Source: JARRJY01 sp037388705
Lineage (GTDB): Bacteria > Pseudomonadota > Gammaproteobacteria > UBA6429 > Thiohalophilaceae
Reading direction: 5' to 3'
Assembly: GCA_037388705.1 (NCBI GenBank)
Contig: JARRJY010000047.1
Coordinates: 1-28,437 of the forward strand
DNA length: 28,437 nt
The notes below the pieces were generated by a model. It was not told the DNA's origin. It searched no databases and was given only the letters and a program-made list of their open reading frames with translations. Positions 8,016 through 16,304 of the stretch are shown here, piece by piece. Each line of letters begins with the position of its first letter. Position 1 is the first letter of the stretch. The position numbers and the translations under genes are program-made.

Positions 8016-11000
8016 TTGGAAACCAAATTACTAGCGTTACAACAAAGCTTCAAAGAACAGCTTCCGGTAAAAATTTCTAATATTGAAAGTTTGTGGGACA
8101 AACTGGTTAACGGGGATACCAGCGATTCACTTATCTTCGATATGCACCGTATCGCGCATAGTTTATCAGGTTCCGGGGGCTCCTTTGGTGCAGTGTCACT
8201 AAGCGCTGTTGCAAGGGAACTGGAACAGACTCTGCAACCCCTGTTAGAGATAAAAGGCCAGAAACTCTCTTTTTCCAGTACTCTTCAAGAACGCATAAAT
8301 GAGTTACTTAAAAAATTAAATGAAATTGCTGATGCCTGGCAACCTTCTGAAACACTGAATACTGAAAATACTTATTCTATAAAACAGCAAGCTGGAAACC
8401 TTATCTACGTGGTCACTAATGTAGATTGTTTTGACGTTGACCTGGCAGCAGCTCTCGATGAAGCCTGTTTTCATGTCATACATTTTTTAGACCTGGATGA
8501 GTTTGCAGAAGCCTGCAAAAAAGAAAACCCTGCCCTGGTTATTATCTGTATCACTTCAGACAATCACAGTGAAGACCAGAGTTTTCTATCCGAACTTCAA
8601 TCCAGGATTAAGACAAGTTTACCCATTCTACTCGTATCCGATCGTAATGATATTGAATCACGACTTTCTGCCGTACGTTCAGGTATTCAGCATTATTTCA
8701 CACTACCGCTGAATGTTAAAAAGCTTATTAATTACCTCGACGACTTGATGACACAAGCTTCATCAAAGCTCCGTGTATTATTGATCGATGATGATGACAT
8801 CTTGCTTAAATACCATGCAACTTTGCTTACAGAAGCAGGTATGGATATAAAGACTATTTCCAATCCAATGGCGTGCCTGGAAATACTTGATGAGTTCCAG
8901 CCTAATCTCATCGTTACGGATGTTTATATGCCAGGCTGTTCAGGACCTGAACTTACCCAGGTAATTCGTCAGGATGACAAATGGTCACTGATACCTATTA
9001 TATATCTTTCTACAGAATCTGATCTTGACCGACAACTGATGCTGATTAACAACGGAGGAGACGATTTCCTCACGAAACCAGTTGAACCAAAACGACTGGT
9101 ATCAACAGCGATTGCAAGAGCAAAACAATCACAAAAATTTTCACTGCTCAATAATAAATTAAGAAACACACTAAGAGAGAACAAGTTCCAGCTTGTCACA
9201 ATGAATCAACATGACATCGTTAGCACGACTGACCTCACGGGCAGAATTATCAGTGTTAACGACAAATTCTGTGCTATTAGTGGCTATAGTCGTGATGAAT
9301 TATTGGGACAAAACCACCGACTATTAAAATCAGGATATCACCCTAAATCTTTCTATGAAGACATGTGGAATACCATTTCACATGGTAATGTATGGCATGG
9401 CGCCATCTGTAATCGTAGCAAGGATGGAAATGAATACTGGGTAGAATCAACCATCGTACCCTTCCTTGATAATCACGGAAAACCTTACAAGTACGTATCC
9501 GCCCGCACCGACATCACCTCGCTCAGGCTGAATGAAAAAAGATTACATCGAAGCCAAATGTTTGCCAATATCGGTACCTGGGACTGGAATATCAAAACAG
9601 GGGAAGTGTACTGGTCTGAAAAAATCGGGCCTTTATTCGGTATTTCTTCAGATAATCCCGAGACAACGTATGAGAAATTCCTTTCATCAATATACCCTGA
9701 TGATCGAGAAATGGTATCCCAGGCGATAAATGACTGCGTAACTAATGGCAACGAGTATAACGTTGAGCATCGAGTAGTATGGCCAAACGGCGAGGTACGT
9801 TGGGTCCAGGAAAAAGGGGATGTCATCCGCAGTGAAGATGGAGAACCACTTCACATGCTTGGCGTTGTTCAGGATATTCATTCTCGCAAGATAGCCGAGA
9901 TCGCCCTTGCTGAGCATGAGATTCAGTTGCTTGAAGCCCAGTCCCTGGCGCATCTTGGTAACTGGCAGGCTGACCTGCGAAGTGGTGAACTTACCTGGTC
10001 AGAAGAAATTTACAGTATTTTTGGCTACCAACCGGGACAAATTGAACCTAGCGTTGCACTTTTCCAAAAGGCAGTTCACCCGGATGACCTTGAACTGGTC
10101 AATGAAAGTATAGCGCGTGCAGGGGAAACAGGTATTCATGACGTGGTGCACCGTATTATTCGCCAGGATGGTGAAATACGCTATGTACATGAGTTGGCAC
10201 GGGCAGACATTGATACAGAAGGCAAGCTCGCAGGACTGAAAGGTACAGTACAGGATATCACTGAAACCTATGCCATGCAGGAACAGCTGGAACAACAACA
10301 AAAGCTGCTGAACACACTTCACCAGGTTACCACTAATTTTGTTGAGAGCAGGGATTTTTCTGATGCAACTAAAAATATGCTTGATACCCTGTTAGACATA
10401 ACAGGAAGTGAATATGGTTTTACGGGTGAAATTTTTTATGATGAAAACAATGATCCTTACCTGGTTACCCATGCAATAAGCGATATCAGCTGGAACAATG
10501 AAACAAAATCACTTATTGATAAACACAAGGAGCATGGGATTGAGTTTCATAATCTGGAATCATTATATGGCCATGTAATGACTTCACATCAACCTGTTGT
10601 GAGTAATAATGTCACTTCAGATCCACGTTCAGGCGGCCTCCCAAAAGGTCATCCACCACTAAACAGTTTCCTTGGTGTACCTATTTTTCATGGCAATGAA
10701 CTTGTTGGTATGTACGGAATAGCCAATCGTGAGAATGGTTATGATGAGAAAATTAAATCGTCCCTGAAACCATTTGATACGACCTATGGCATCATGATTC
10801 ACAGTAAGCGAATCCTGGAAAGAGAAGAACAAAATCGTGTTGAACTTATCCAGGCAATGGAAGAAGCGGAGAATGCCAACCGCGCAAAATCAAAATTTCT
10901 CTCCAGCATGAGTCATGAGTTACGAACCCCCATGAATGCAATTATGGGTTTTGCCCAGTTAATTAACATGGATACAGAACAACCGCTCACTGAGTCACAA

Positions 11001-11606
11001 CAGGAAGATATTGATGAGATCTTAAAGGCTGGCAAGCATCTCCTGGAACTGATAAATGAAGTACTGGATCTTTCCAAGATCGAATCCGGTAAAATAAAGA
11101 TCAACTTGCAGCGTGTTCTGGTAAATGATGTTATTCAACAATGCCTCCCCCTTGTTAGCACACAGGCTGTTGAAAGAGGCATCAGTATTGTAGATAACAT
11201 TAATGGTAAAGCATACGGGGTGTTTGCCGATCCCATCCGTTTAAAACAGATTATACTCAACTTGCTATCCAATGCTGTTAAATATAATACAGAACAAGGT
11301 TGTCTGACCCTGGACTCTGAGGTTATTAATAATAATCGCCTTCGCATTTCCATATCTGATACTGGCAAAGGCCTGGAAGAAGAGGAAGTTGAACGATTAT
11401 TCATTCCTTTTGAACGCCTTAATGAACTGGAAAACATTGAAGGAGCCGGTATTGGCCTTGTTATAACGAAAAATTTAATTGAACTAATGAACGGAAATAT
11501 CGGAGTAAAAAGTAAGCCTGGTAAAGGAAGCACTTTCTGGATTGAACTGGCAATAGCAGATATGGAATCTGACAACGAAAATGAGAATGTCTATGAAACA
11601 GATTAA
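8016..11606 (+). CDS. Hybrid sensor histidine kinase: HPt, pseudo-receiver, receiver, three PAS, GAF, HisKA, HATPase
   Basis: A 1196-residue signalling kinase with no obvious transmembrane segment, so probably cytoplasmic. Domains in order: HPt at residues 1-110 with phosphohistidine His48 in IAHSLSGSGG; a degenerate receiver at 130-245 whose acceptor position is Cys178 (LVIICITSD); a receiver at 251-370 with Asp302 in TDVYMP and an IDDDD acidic pocket; PAS domains at about 388-503, 509-625 and 638-750; a GAF domain at 765-930; the dimerisation helix with His967 in SHELRTPMN; and an ATPase domain to about 1182 with SNAVKYN, DTGKG and GAGIGL. The start is a TTG, chosen because AAGG stands seven bases upstream, no ATG is near, and the HPt domain would be lost from the next methionine. 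The 3' end overlaps the HD-GYP regulator by 26 bases, its likely partner. The sensed signal is unknown. Confidence 0.92.
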   Translation: METKLLALQQSFKEQLPVKISNIESLWDKLVNGDTSDSLIFDMHRIAHSLSGSGGSFGAVSLSAVARELEQTLQPLLEIKGQKLSFSSTLQERINELLKKLNEIADAWQPSETLNTENTYSIKQQAGNLIYVVTNVDCFDVDLAAALDEACFHVIHFLDLDEFAEACKKENPALVIICITSDNHSEDQSFLSELQSRIKTSLPILLVSDRNDIESRLSAVRSGIQHYFTLPLNVKKLINYLDDLMTQASSKLRVLLIDDDDILLKYHATLLTEAGMDIKTISNPMACLEILDEFQPNLIVTDVYMPGCSGPELTQVIRQDDKWSLIPIIYLSTESDLDRQLMLINNGGDDFLTKPVEPKRLVSTAIARAKQSQKFSLLNNKLRNTLRENKFQLVTMNQHDIVSTTDLTGRIISVNDKFCAISGYSRDELLGQNHRLLKSGYHPKSFYEDMWNTISHGNVWHGAICNRSKDGNEYWVESTIVPFLDNHGKPYKYVSARTDITSLRLNEKRLHRSQMFANIGTWDWNIKTGEVYWSEKIGPLFGISSDNPETTYEKFLSSIYPDDREMVSQAINDCVTNGNEYNVEHRVVWPNGEVRWVQEKGDVIRSEDGEPLHMLGVVQDIHSRKIAEIALAEHEIQLLEAQSLAHLGNWQADLRSGELTWSEEIYSIFGYQPGQIEPSVALFQKAVHPDDLELVNESIARAGETGIHDVVHRIIRQDGEIRYVHELARADIDTEGKLAGLKGTVQDITETYAMQEQLEQQQKLLNTLHQVTTNFVESRDFSDATKNMLDTLLDITGSEYGFTGEIFYDENNDPYLVTHAISDISWNNETKSLIDKHKEHGIEFHNLESLYGHVMTSHQPVVSNNVTSDPRSGGLPKGHPPLNSFLGVPIFHGNELVGMYGIANRENGYDEKIKSSLKPFDTTYGIMIHSKRILEREEQNRVELIQAMEEAENANRAKSKFLSSMSHELRTPMNAIMGFAQLINMDTEQPLTESQQEDIDEILKAGKHLLELINEVLDLSKIESGKIKINLQRVLVNDVIQQCLPLVSTQAVERGISIVDNINGKAYGVFADPIRLKQIILNLLSNAVKYNTEQGCLTLDSEVINNNRLRISISDTGKGLEEEEVERLFIPFERLNELENIEGAGIGLVITKNLIELMNGNIGVKSKPGKGSTFWIELAIADMESDNENENVYETD

Positions 11607-12696
11607 CAGTAAAATGAACTTCGACCTGAGTAAGGCTTCCATCCTGGTCGTCGATGATGAACTTGCTAACGTCCGCCTTCTGGATAAATTGCTGTCTGCA
11701 GTAGGTTTTACAAATGTCACCTGTACCCAGGACCCCAAACAAACTTTGCCTTTATTCCGGGAAAATAACTACGACCTCATCCTGCTGGATATCAATATGC
11801 CGGAACTGGATGGCTACGGCGTTCTTGAGCAACTTAACAAGGCGACAGGTGGAAACCCACCACCGGTACTTATACTGACCGCACAAAGCAACCAGGAGGA
11901 TCGTCAACGTGCACTGGATAACGGTGCAAGAGATTACGTTACCAAACCTTTTTACACAGATGAATTGTTGTCTCGTGTTAAAAACCTGCTTGAAATGCAC
12001 CTCGCTCAGAAATACATTCTCCAGCAGAACGAGTTGCTTGATCAAAAGGTACGGGAAAGAACCCAGGCCATACAGGACACCCGTTTACAGGTAGTAAGGC
12101 GCCTGGGTCGTGCTGCGGAATACCGCGATAACGAAACTGGCCTGCATATTATTCGTATGAGTAAAGTTGCTTTTATTCTTGGCAAAGCTGCAGGCATGGA
12201 TACTGAAGAATGCGAACTGCTGTTAAATGCCTCACCCATGCACGATATCGGCAAAATTGGTATACCCGATCATATTCTGTTAAAACCCGGTAAGCTTTCA
12301 CCTGAAGAATGGAAGATTATGAAAACCCATACGCGAATTGGTGCAGACATCTTATCAGGCGATGACTCAGACCTGATGAGGATGGCGCACGATATTGCAT
12401 TATCGCACCATGAAAAGTGGGATGGAACGGGTTACCCAGGCGGTATCAGCGGTGAAATAATCCCCCTGACCGGTCGCATTACTGCCATTGCAGATGTTTT
12501 TGATGCGCTGACTTCTGATCGACCTTATAAAGACGCCTGGCCTATTGATCAAGCAATTAACTATATACAGGAACAGAGCGGCCAGCATTTTGATCCGGAA
12601 CTGGTCAGGCTATTCCAGAATAATCTTCCCGAAATTATTCAGATCATGGAACAGTATGCGGAGCCAGATGATCATTTAAAAGTTGCAACAAAATAA
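11581..12696 (+). CDS. Response regulator with HD-GYP c-di-GMP phosphodiesterase domain (RpfG type)
   Basis: A two-domain protein of 371 residues. An N-terminal receiver (about 15-135) has the acidic pair VVDDE, phospho-acceptor Asp70 in LLDINMP and a conserved lysine in YVTKPF. A helical linker leads to an HD-GYP domain that in this family hydrolyses cyclic di-GMP. The metal-binding pair His221-Asp222 is in MHDIGKIGIPD, followed by HHEKWDGTGYPGG with Gly284-Tyr285-Pro286, and DVFDALTSDRPYK. All hallmark residues are intact, so activity is expected. It starts inside the kinase gene; ATGs at 11581, 11587 and 11593 are all possible and none has a clear ribosome site, consistent with coupled translation. 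It probably acts as the output of the upstream kinase, lowering c-di-GMP when phosphorylated. Confidence 0.92.
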   Translation: MRMSMKQINSKMNFDLSKASILVVDDELANVRLLDKLLSAVGFTNVTCTQDPKQTLPLFRENNYDLILLDINMPELDGYGVLEQLNKATGGNPPPVLILTAQSNQEDRQRALDNGARDYVTKPFYTDELLSRVKNLLEMHLAQKYILQQNELLDQKVRERTQAIQDTRLQVVRRLGRAAEYRDNETGLHIIRMSKVAFILGKAAGMDTEECELLLNASPMHDIGKIGIPDHILLKPGKLSPEEWKIMKTHTRIGADILSGDDSDLMRMAHDIALSHHEKWDGTGYPGGISGEIIPLTGRITAIADVFDALTSDRPYKDAWPIDQAINYIQEQSGQHFDPELVRLFQNNLPEIIQIMEQYAEPDDHLKVATK

Positions 12697-12708
12697 AAAT
12701 TATTTTGT
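12688..12708. terminator. AT-rich hairpin between convergent genes
   Basis: A perfect nine-base inverted repeat, ACAAAATAA and TTATTTTGT with a three-base loop, spans the HD-GYP stop codon and lies between two converging genes. The stem has few G-C pairs, so it would be a weak bidirectional terminator at best. Confidence 0.35.
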
Positions 12709-12717
12709 CTTCATGGA

Positions 12718-12993
12718 TTAAAATTTTTTCTCATAAGGCTTTACCCGGTATTTATCAGTCTTCCAGTCGATAAATACGATCAACATGGCTGCGGCGATAG
12801 CAAAAATGATCCCGTATTTCATATCAAAGAAAAAAATGATCAATATCGTGATTACCCAGACCAGGGCCAGCAAAGTATGCTTGATATAAAACCATCCCCT
12901 GTCAAGTACCAGGATAGTTTTACAATGTGTACACTGCACTTCACCGGGAGATAATTCTTCAAACTCTTCTTTATGGCACACCGGGCATTGCAT
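12718..12993 (-). CDS. Small zinc-ribbon protein with two membrane segments
   Basis: A 91-residue protein not assigned to a named family. Its N terminus carries two Cys-x2-Cys pairs, CPVC and CTHC, spaced like a zinc ribbon. Two hydrophobic segments follow (TLLALVWVITILIIFFF and IIFAIAAAMLIVFI), then a basic tail ending in EKKF. This predicts an inner-membrane protein with a small cytoplasmic zinc-binding head. The ATG at 12993 is chosen because GGG lies eight bases upstream; an in-frame GTG at 12999 is possible but too near that site. The start is 13 bases after the aminotransferase stop, so the two genes are probably cotranscribed. No function can be given. Confidence 0.75.
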   Translation of the reverse strand: MQCPVCHKEEFEELSPGEVQCTHCKTILVLDRGWFYIKHTLLALVWVITILIIFFFDMKYGIIFAIAAAMLIVFIDWKTDKYRVKPYEKKF

Positions 12994-13006
12994 ATTCACT
13001 ACCCGG

Positions 13007-14170
13007 TTATTGATTAAGAAAGTGCTTTATACGTTTTACCCCTTCCTCAAGGCGTTCCAACGAGGTGGTATAGGCAAACCGCAAGTGTTGTTCGGGCCTG
13101 TTACTTCCGAAGTCAAGGCCAGGTGTCACCGCAACCCCGACTTCTTCCAACAAACGCTCTGAAAATGCAAAACTGTCATCGGTAAACTTCTTACAGTTTG
13201 CATATAAATAGAATGCCCCTTGTGGGGTAACCGGAATATCAAAGCCCATATCACGCAAGGCAGGCAACAAAAAGTCACGGCGTTGTTTAAACTCGTTACG
13301 ACGTGTTACAAGAATGTCTTGTGTTTCAGGTGTAAAAGCAGCAAGTGCGGCATGTTGTGCAGGTGTTGGTGCTGCCAGGAATAAATTCTGTGCAAGTTTA
13401 TCAACTTCAGGAATAAAATTTTGCGGAGCCACCAGCCAGCCAATTCGCCAGCCTGTCATTCCAAAGAACTTGGAAAAACTGTTAATGACAAAAACATCAT
13501 TACTGAACTGCAGGGCGGTGTCTGCCTGCTGCTCATAAACCAGCCCGTGATAAATCTCATCAACAATAGCATAACCTCCCTGCTCTGCTGCATATTCGAT
13601 TATGGCTTGTAAACTTTCAGCTTTAACCAGTGTGCCCGTTGGGTTTGACGGCGATGCCAACAACACGCCCTTAGTATTTTTAGTCCAGTGCTGTTTGACA
13701 AGTTCCGGTGTAAGCTGATAATCAGTATCAGCATCCACTGCAACAGCCTTGCTTTTCCCTTCCAGGAAACGCACAAAGTTACGGTTACAGGGATAACCTG
13801 GATCGGCCATCAAAAATTCCTGACCAGGATCGAGCAACACACCCAGTGCAAGTAACAAGGCACCTGATGCACCCGGCGTAATCACAATGCGATCAGCAGA
13901 AACTTCGGTGCCATACGTACTCTTATAATAATTTGCAATCGCCTGCCGTAAATGAGTTAAACCGACAGCAGGCGTGTAATGAATATTGCCCGCCTCGATG
14001 AAGCTGAGACCGGCATCAATAATGGGTTGCGGGGTGAGAAAGTCCGGTTCACCAATTTCCATATGCACAATATCTTTACCCTGTGCTTCCAGTTCACGTG
14101 CCCTTGCCAGTAAGGCCATCACATGAAAAGGCTGGATGTCCTGACTACGTTTGGATTTGTTGGCCGTCAT
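13007..14170 (-). CDS. Class I/II pyridoxal-phosphate aminotransferase
   Basis: A 387-residue fold-type I aminotransferase that moves an amino group between an amino acid and a 2-oxo acid in the cytoplasm. Visible family features are IGEPDF near the N terminus, YTPAVGLTHLRQAI, TPGASGALLLA (phosphate-binding region), ASPSNPTGT, VDEIYHGLVY, the PLP lysine Lys234 in NSFSKFFGMTGWRIGW, and a C-terminal arginine in LRFAYTTS that binds the substrate carboxylate. This fits the aspartate/alanine/aromatic subgroup, but the donor cannot be told from sequence alone. It lies 15 bases after the CbbY-like phosphatase and 13 before the zinc-ribbon gene, suggesting a three-gene minus-strand operon. Confidence 0.92.
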   Translation of the reverse strand: MTANKSKRSQDIQPFHVMALLARARELEAQGKDIVHMEIGEPDFLTPQPIIDAGLSFIEAGNIHYTPAVGLTHLRQAIANYYKSTYGTEVSADRIVITPGASGALLLALGVLLDPGQEFLMADPGYPCNRNFVRFLEGKSKAVAVDADTDYQLTPELVKQHWTKNTKGVLLASPSNPTGTLVKAESLQAIIEYAAEQGGYAIVDEIYHGLVYEQQADTALQFSNDVFVINSFSKFFGMTGWRIGWLVAPQNFIPEVDKLAQNLFLAAPTPAQHAALAAFTPETQDILVTRRNEFKQRRDFLLPALRDMGFDIPVTPQGAFYLYANCKKFTDDSFAFSERLLEEVGVAVTPGLDFGSNRPEQHLRFAYTTSLERLEEGVKRIKHFLNQ

Positions 14171-14185
14171 TCCTGCTACTTGGTG

Positions 14186-14950
14186 TTAATCAAACATTTG
14201 TTTTAACAGCTTAACACTAATATACCCCGAGTTCTCCAGTAATGCCTTATCACCCTGCAACACTTCGAAAGGCGCATCCGGTTCACCCATATTCGTTAAC
14301 ACGGCAACAGCACCATTGAAGTCATCATCATGAGTATAACCATTGGTTGTGATTATGGTTCGCAAACCGGCATCACTGGTAGCAAGAATTCCGTTATGTG
14401 AATCTTCAAACGCAATACATTTATCTGCTGTAATATTCATTTTTTCCATGGCAGAGAAATATATATCCGGCGCAGGTTTTTTTGCCGGCACGATATCCCC
14501 GGCAGCGATGACTTCAAACCAGCTTTCAGACCCCTCGCCCAGGGTATTCACCAGCAACGCGTGAACATTGGCCGGTGTTGTTGTCGTGGCAATAGCCAGG
14601 CGTAGTCCTGCTTGACGCGCCTCTATCAGCAAACGTTCAATACCGGGACGCAACGGGATACGACCTTCCGATAATAGCCGGGTGTAGAAACCCGTCTTTG
14701 ACTGATGCAAGCCGGCAATAAATTCATCCAGTTTGTCCGGGCGGACGAACTCGGTATTAAAGTTATCGAGATAATGACGAATCCTCTCTTTACCACCCGT
14801 TACTGCCAGTAGCTTGCCATACAGTTCTTCTGACCATATCCAGTCCAGGCCCGCGTCAGCAAAGGCCATGTTAAATGCCACGCGGTGGCCGTCACGCTCG
14901 GTATCCGCCAGGGTACCGTCTACATCAAACAATAGTGCTTCTAACGCCAT
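14186..14950 (-). CDS. HAD-superfamily phosphatase of the CbbY/beta-phosphoglucomutase type
   Basis: A cytoplasmic HAD hydrolase of 254 residues. Motif I is LLFDVDGTLADTE with the nucleophile and acid/base aspartates, motif II is ATTTT, motif III lysines are in AKKPAPDIY, and motif IV is AFEDSHNG. A helical cap of the CbbY kind lies between motifs I and II. CbbY proteins in autotrophs dephosphorylate the inhibitor xylulose-1,5-bisphosphate; other members act on sugar phosphates, so the substrate is open. The start is the ATG at 14950, giving the usual MALEALLFDVDGT; an in-frame TTG at 14977 is less likely. It is the first gene of the minus-strand set with the aminotransferase. Confidence 0.85.
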   Translation of the reverse strand: MALEALLFDVDGTLADTERDGHRVAFNMAFADAGLDWIWSEELYGKLLAVTGGKERIRHYLDNFNTEFVRPDKLDEFIAGLHQSKTGFYTRLLSEGRIPLRPGIERLLIEARQAGLRLAIATTTTPANVHALLVNTLGEGSESWFEVIAAGDIVPAKKPAPDIYFSAMEKMNITADKCIAFEDSHNGILATSDAGLRTIITTNGYTHDDDFNGAVAVLTNMGEPDAPFEVLQGDKALLENSGYISVKLLKQMFD

Positions 14951-15123
14951 TTTCTTGTTTCCCAACTCCACAGACAAAACGCCGCACAGCCTACCCTAAG
15001 GCACACCATGAACTCAAGCAGATAAATTACAGGGAAATTTAATATTACTATATATATCAGTGAGTTAAGTGTAAAATAAGCATTTATGGACAATTTTTAA
15101 CCAGACTTTTTTCCATCGATTTA

Positions 15124-15152
15124 TTGCGTACCTGTTATTAATCTGGTATTAA
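15124..15152 (+). promoter_or_regulatory. Putative sigma-70 promoter for dksA
   Basis: TTGCGT at 15124-15129 and TATTAA at 15147-15152 are separated by 17 bases, with TG just before the -10 box. Transcription would begin near 15159, about 49 bases before the dksA start. The rest of the gap from 14951 to 15207 is AT-rich and shows nothing else I can name. Confidence 0.45.
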
Positions 15153-15207
15153 ACGCCGTTGTTTTAAACAGGTGCAAGTAACCGAACCGGTCAGGAGTAG
15201 GAAGCAC

Positions 15208-15843
15208 ATGCCCGCAAAGAAAAAAACCAGCGCCAAAAAGAAAACTGCAGCCAAGAAAAAGGTTGCCAAGAAGAAGACTGTGGCCAAGAAAAAAGTAGCG
15301 AAAAAGAAAACGGTAGCCAAGAAAAAGGTTGCCAAGAAAAAAACTGCAGCCAAGAAAAAGGTTGCAAAAAAGAAAACGGTAGCCAAGAAAAAGGTTGCCA
15401 AGAAAAAAACCGCTGCCAGGAAAAAACGTACTGAAGAACCTGCAGGCTTCACCCCTTATGCAATGAAGAAGGGTGAAGACTATATGAATGATGAACAAGT
15501 TGAACATTTCCGCGATATCCTCCTTGGCTGGAAAAAAGAGCTGATGGAAGAAGTGGACCGCACGGTTCATCATATGCAGGATGAAGCAGCCAACTTCCCG
15601 GATCCCAATGATCGTGCTTCCCAGGAATCCGAGTTCGCAATGGAATTACGCACCCGTGACCGCGAACGCAAACTCATCAAGAAAATTGAAGAGTCCATCA
15701 ACATGCTGGATTCCGGTGATTATGGTTACTGTGAGCAGTGTGGCGTAGAAATCGGTATTCGCCGCCTTGAAGCAAGACCAACAGCCAACCTGTGCATTGA
15801 CTGTAAGAGCCTTGATGAGATCCGCGAAAAACAACGCGGTTAA
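15208..15843 (+). CDS. dksA: RNA polymerase-binding transcription factor DksA with a long lysine/alanine repeat tail
   Basis: DksA binds the RNA polymerase secondary channel and, with ppGpp, resets transcription in the stringent response. Residues from about 82 onward match E. coli DksA closely: coiled-coil tip DPNDRA with Asp132, Asp135 and Ala137, and the zinc finger with all four cysteines (175, 178, 196, 199) in CEQCGVEIGIRRLEARPTA and CIDC. The N terminus is odd: residues 1-75 consist almost wholly of lysine, alanine, valine and threonine in an 11-residue repeat (KKKTVAKKKVA and variants). Total length is 211 against 151 in E. coli. The ATG at 15208 is chosen because AGGAG and AGGA lie 5-10 bases upstream; the frame opens earlier at a GTG (15172). 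A strong terminator follows. Confidence 0.95.
   Translation: MPAKKKTSAKKKTAAKKKVAKKKTVAKKKVAKKKTVAKKKVAKKKTAAKKKVAKKKTVAKKKVAKKKTAARKKRTEEPAGFTPYAMKKGEDYMNDEQVEHFRDILLGWKKELMEEVDRTVHHMQDEAANFPDPNDRASQESEFAMELRTRDRERKLIKKIEESINMLDSGDYGYCEQCGVEIGIRRLEARPTANLCIDCKSLDEIREKQRG
15211..15432 (+). repeat. 33-base tandem repeats encoding the lysine-rich DksA tail
   Basis: About five units of 33 bases, each coding for KKKT(A/V)AKKKVA-type residues, follow a related leader segment. Units differ at some synonymous and Ala/Val positions (for example acggta and actgca at the same place), so they are not perfect copies. Because each unit is a multiple of three, gain or loss of units would keep dksA in frame, so tail length could vary between strains. 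Confidence 0.85.
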
Positions 15844-15864
15844 TCAGCAGTAAAGTGACAAAAT

Positions 15865-15890
15865 AAAAAGGAGGCCTGGCCTCCTTTTTT
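15865..15890. terminator. Strong intrinsic terminator after dksA, usable in both directions
   Basis: An 11-base stem (AAAAAGGAGGC with GCCTCCTTTTT) closes a CTG loop and ends in six T residues. The A-run on the upstream side makes it symmetrical, so it can also end the converging DUF3579 transcript, whose stop codon is three bases away. Confidence 0.9.
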
Positions 15891-15892
15891 AT

Positions 15893-16204
15893 TTATAACT
15901 TTAACGCCCGTTTCCCTTTACGCCGGTCCGCGAAAATACGCAGGCTGTTACTCAGTGCAAACTGTAAAATAAATTGATAAGCATCAGGATTGGATTCTTC
16001 TAACCCACGGGCAACGACCAGGCATTTTTCACCATCAACGATGCAGGGTTGGACACTCCTGGAATACTTGAGGCGATGATCGTTATCAAAATTAGCCAGG
16101 ATCGAAGATATTCGCTCAACCCAGTCACTGGGACGCAGGACGTCACCATTTTCGCTAATTCCCTGAATGATAAGAACATCTTGATTAATTTCTGGTATGG
16201 CCAA
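15893..16204 (-). CDS. DUF3579 family protein
   Basis: A small soluble protein that I recognise as DUF3579 from DVLIIQGISENGDVLRPSDWVERI, YSRSVQPCIVDGEKCLVV and the C-terminal AYQFILQFALSNSLRIFADRR. The family is widespread in beta- and gammaproteobacteria and has no established function. I place the start at a TTG (16204), giving 103 residues beginning MAIPEINQDV, because AAGGGAG lies five bases upstream. The frame extends to an ATG at 16252 and a GTG at 16258, but those starts have no ribosome site and add residues the family does not need. The gene is divergent from the nitroreductase and converges on dksA across a shared terminator. Confidence 0.8.
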   Translation of the reverse strand: MAIPEINQDVLIIQGISENGDVLRPSDWVERISSILANFDNDHRLKYSRSVQPCIVDGEKCLVVARGLEESNPDAYQFILQFALSNSLRIFADRRKGKRALKL

Positions 16205-16304
16205 TGTGGCTCCCTTATATAAGGTTTGCACAAACACTTTAGATGGTATCATCGGCACTCAGCTACCTATACTTAAGAAGATTTCACTTCGACGACCGAG
16301 AAAA

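Noticed and set aside
15211..15432. CRISPR-like periodic repeats
   Set aside because: The 33-base units abut each other without unique spacers and keep a protein reading frame within dksA.
15121..15573. A 150-codon minus-strand frame with repeated FFLGNLFLG-type units
   Set aside because: It is the mirror of the lysine-rich dksA repeats; AAG/AAA codons read backwards give Phe/Leu. No ribosome site or separate support.
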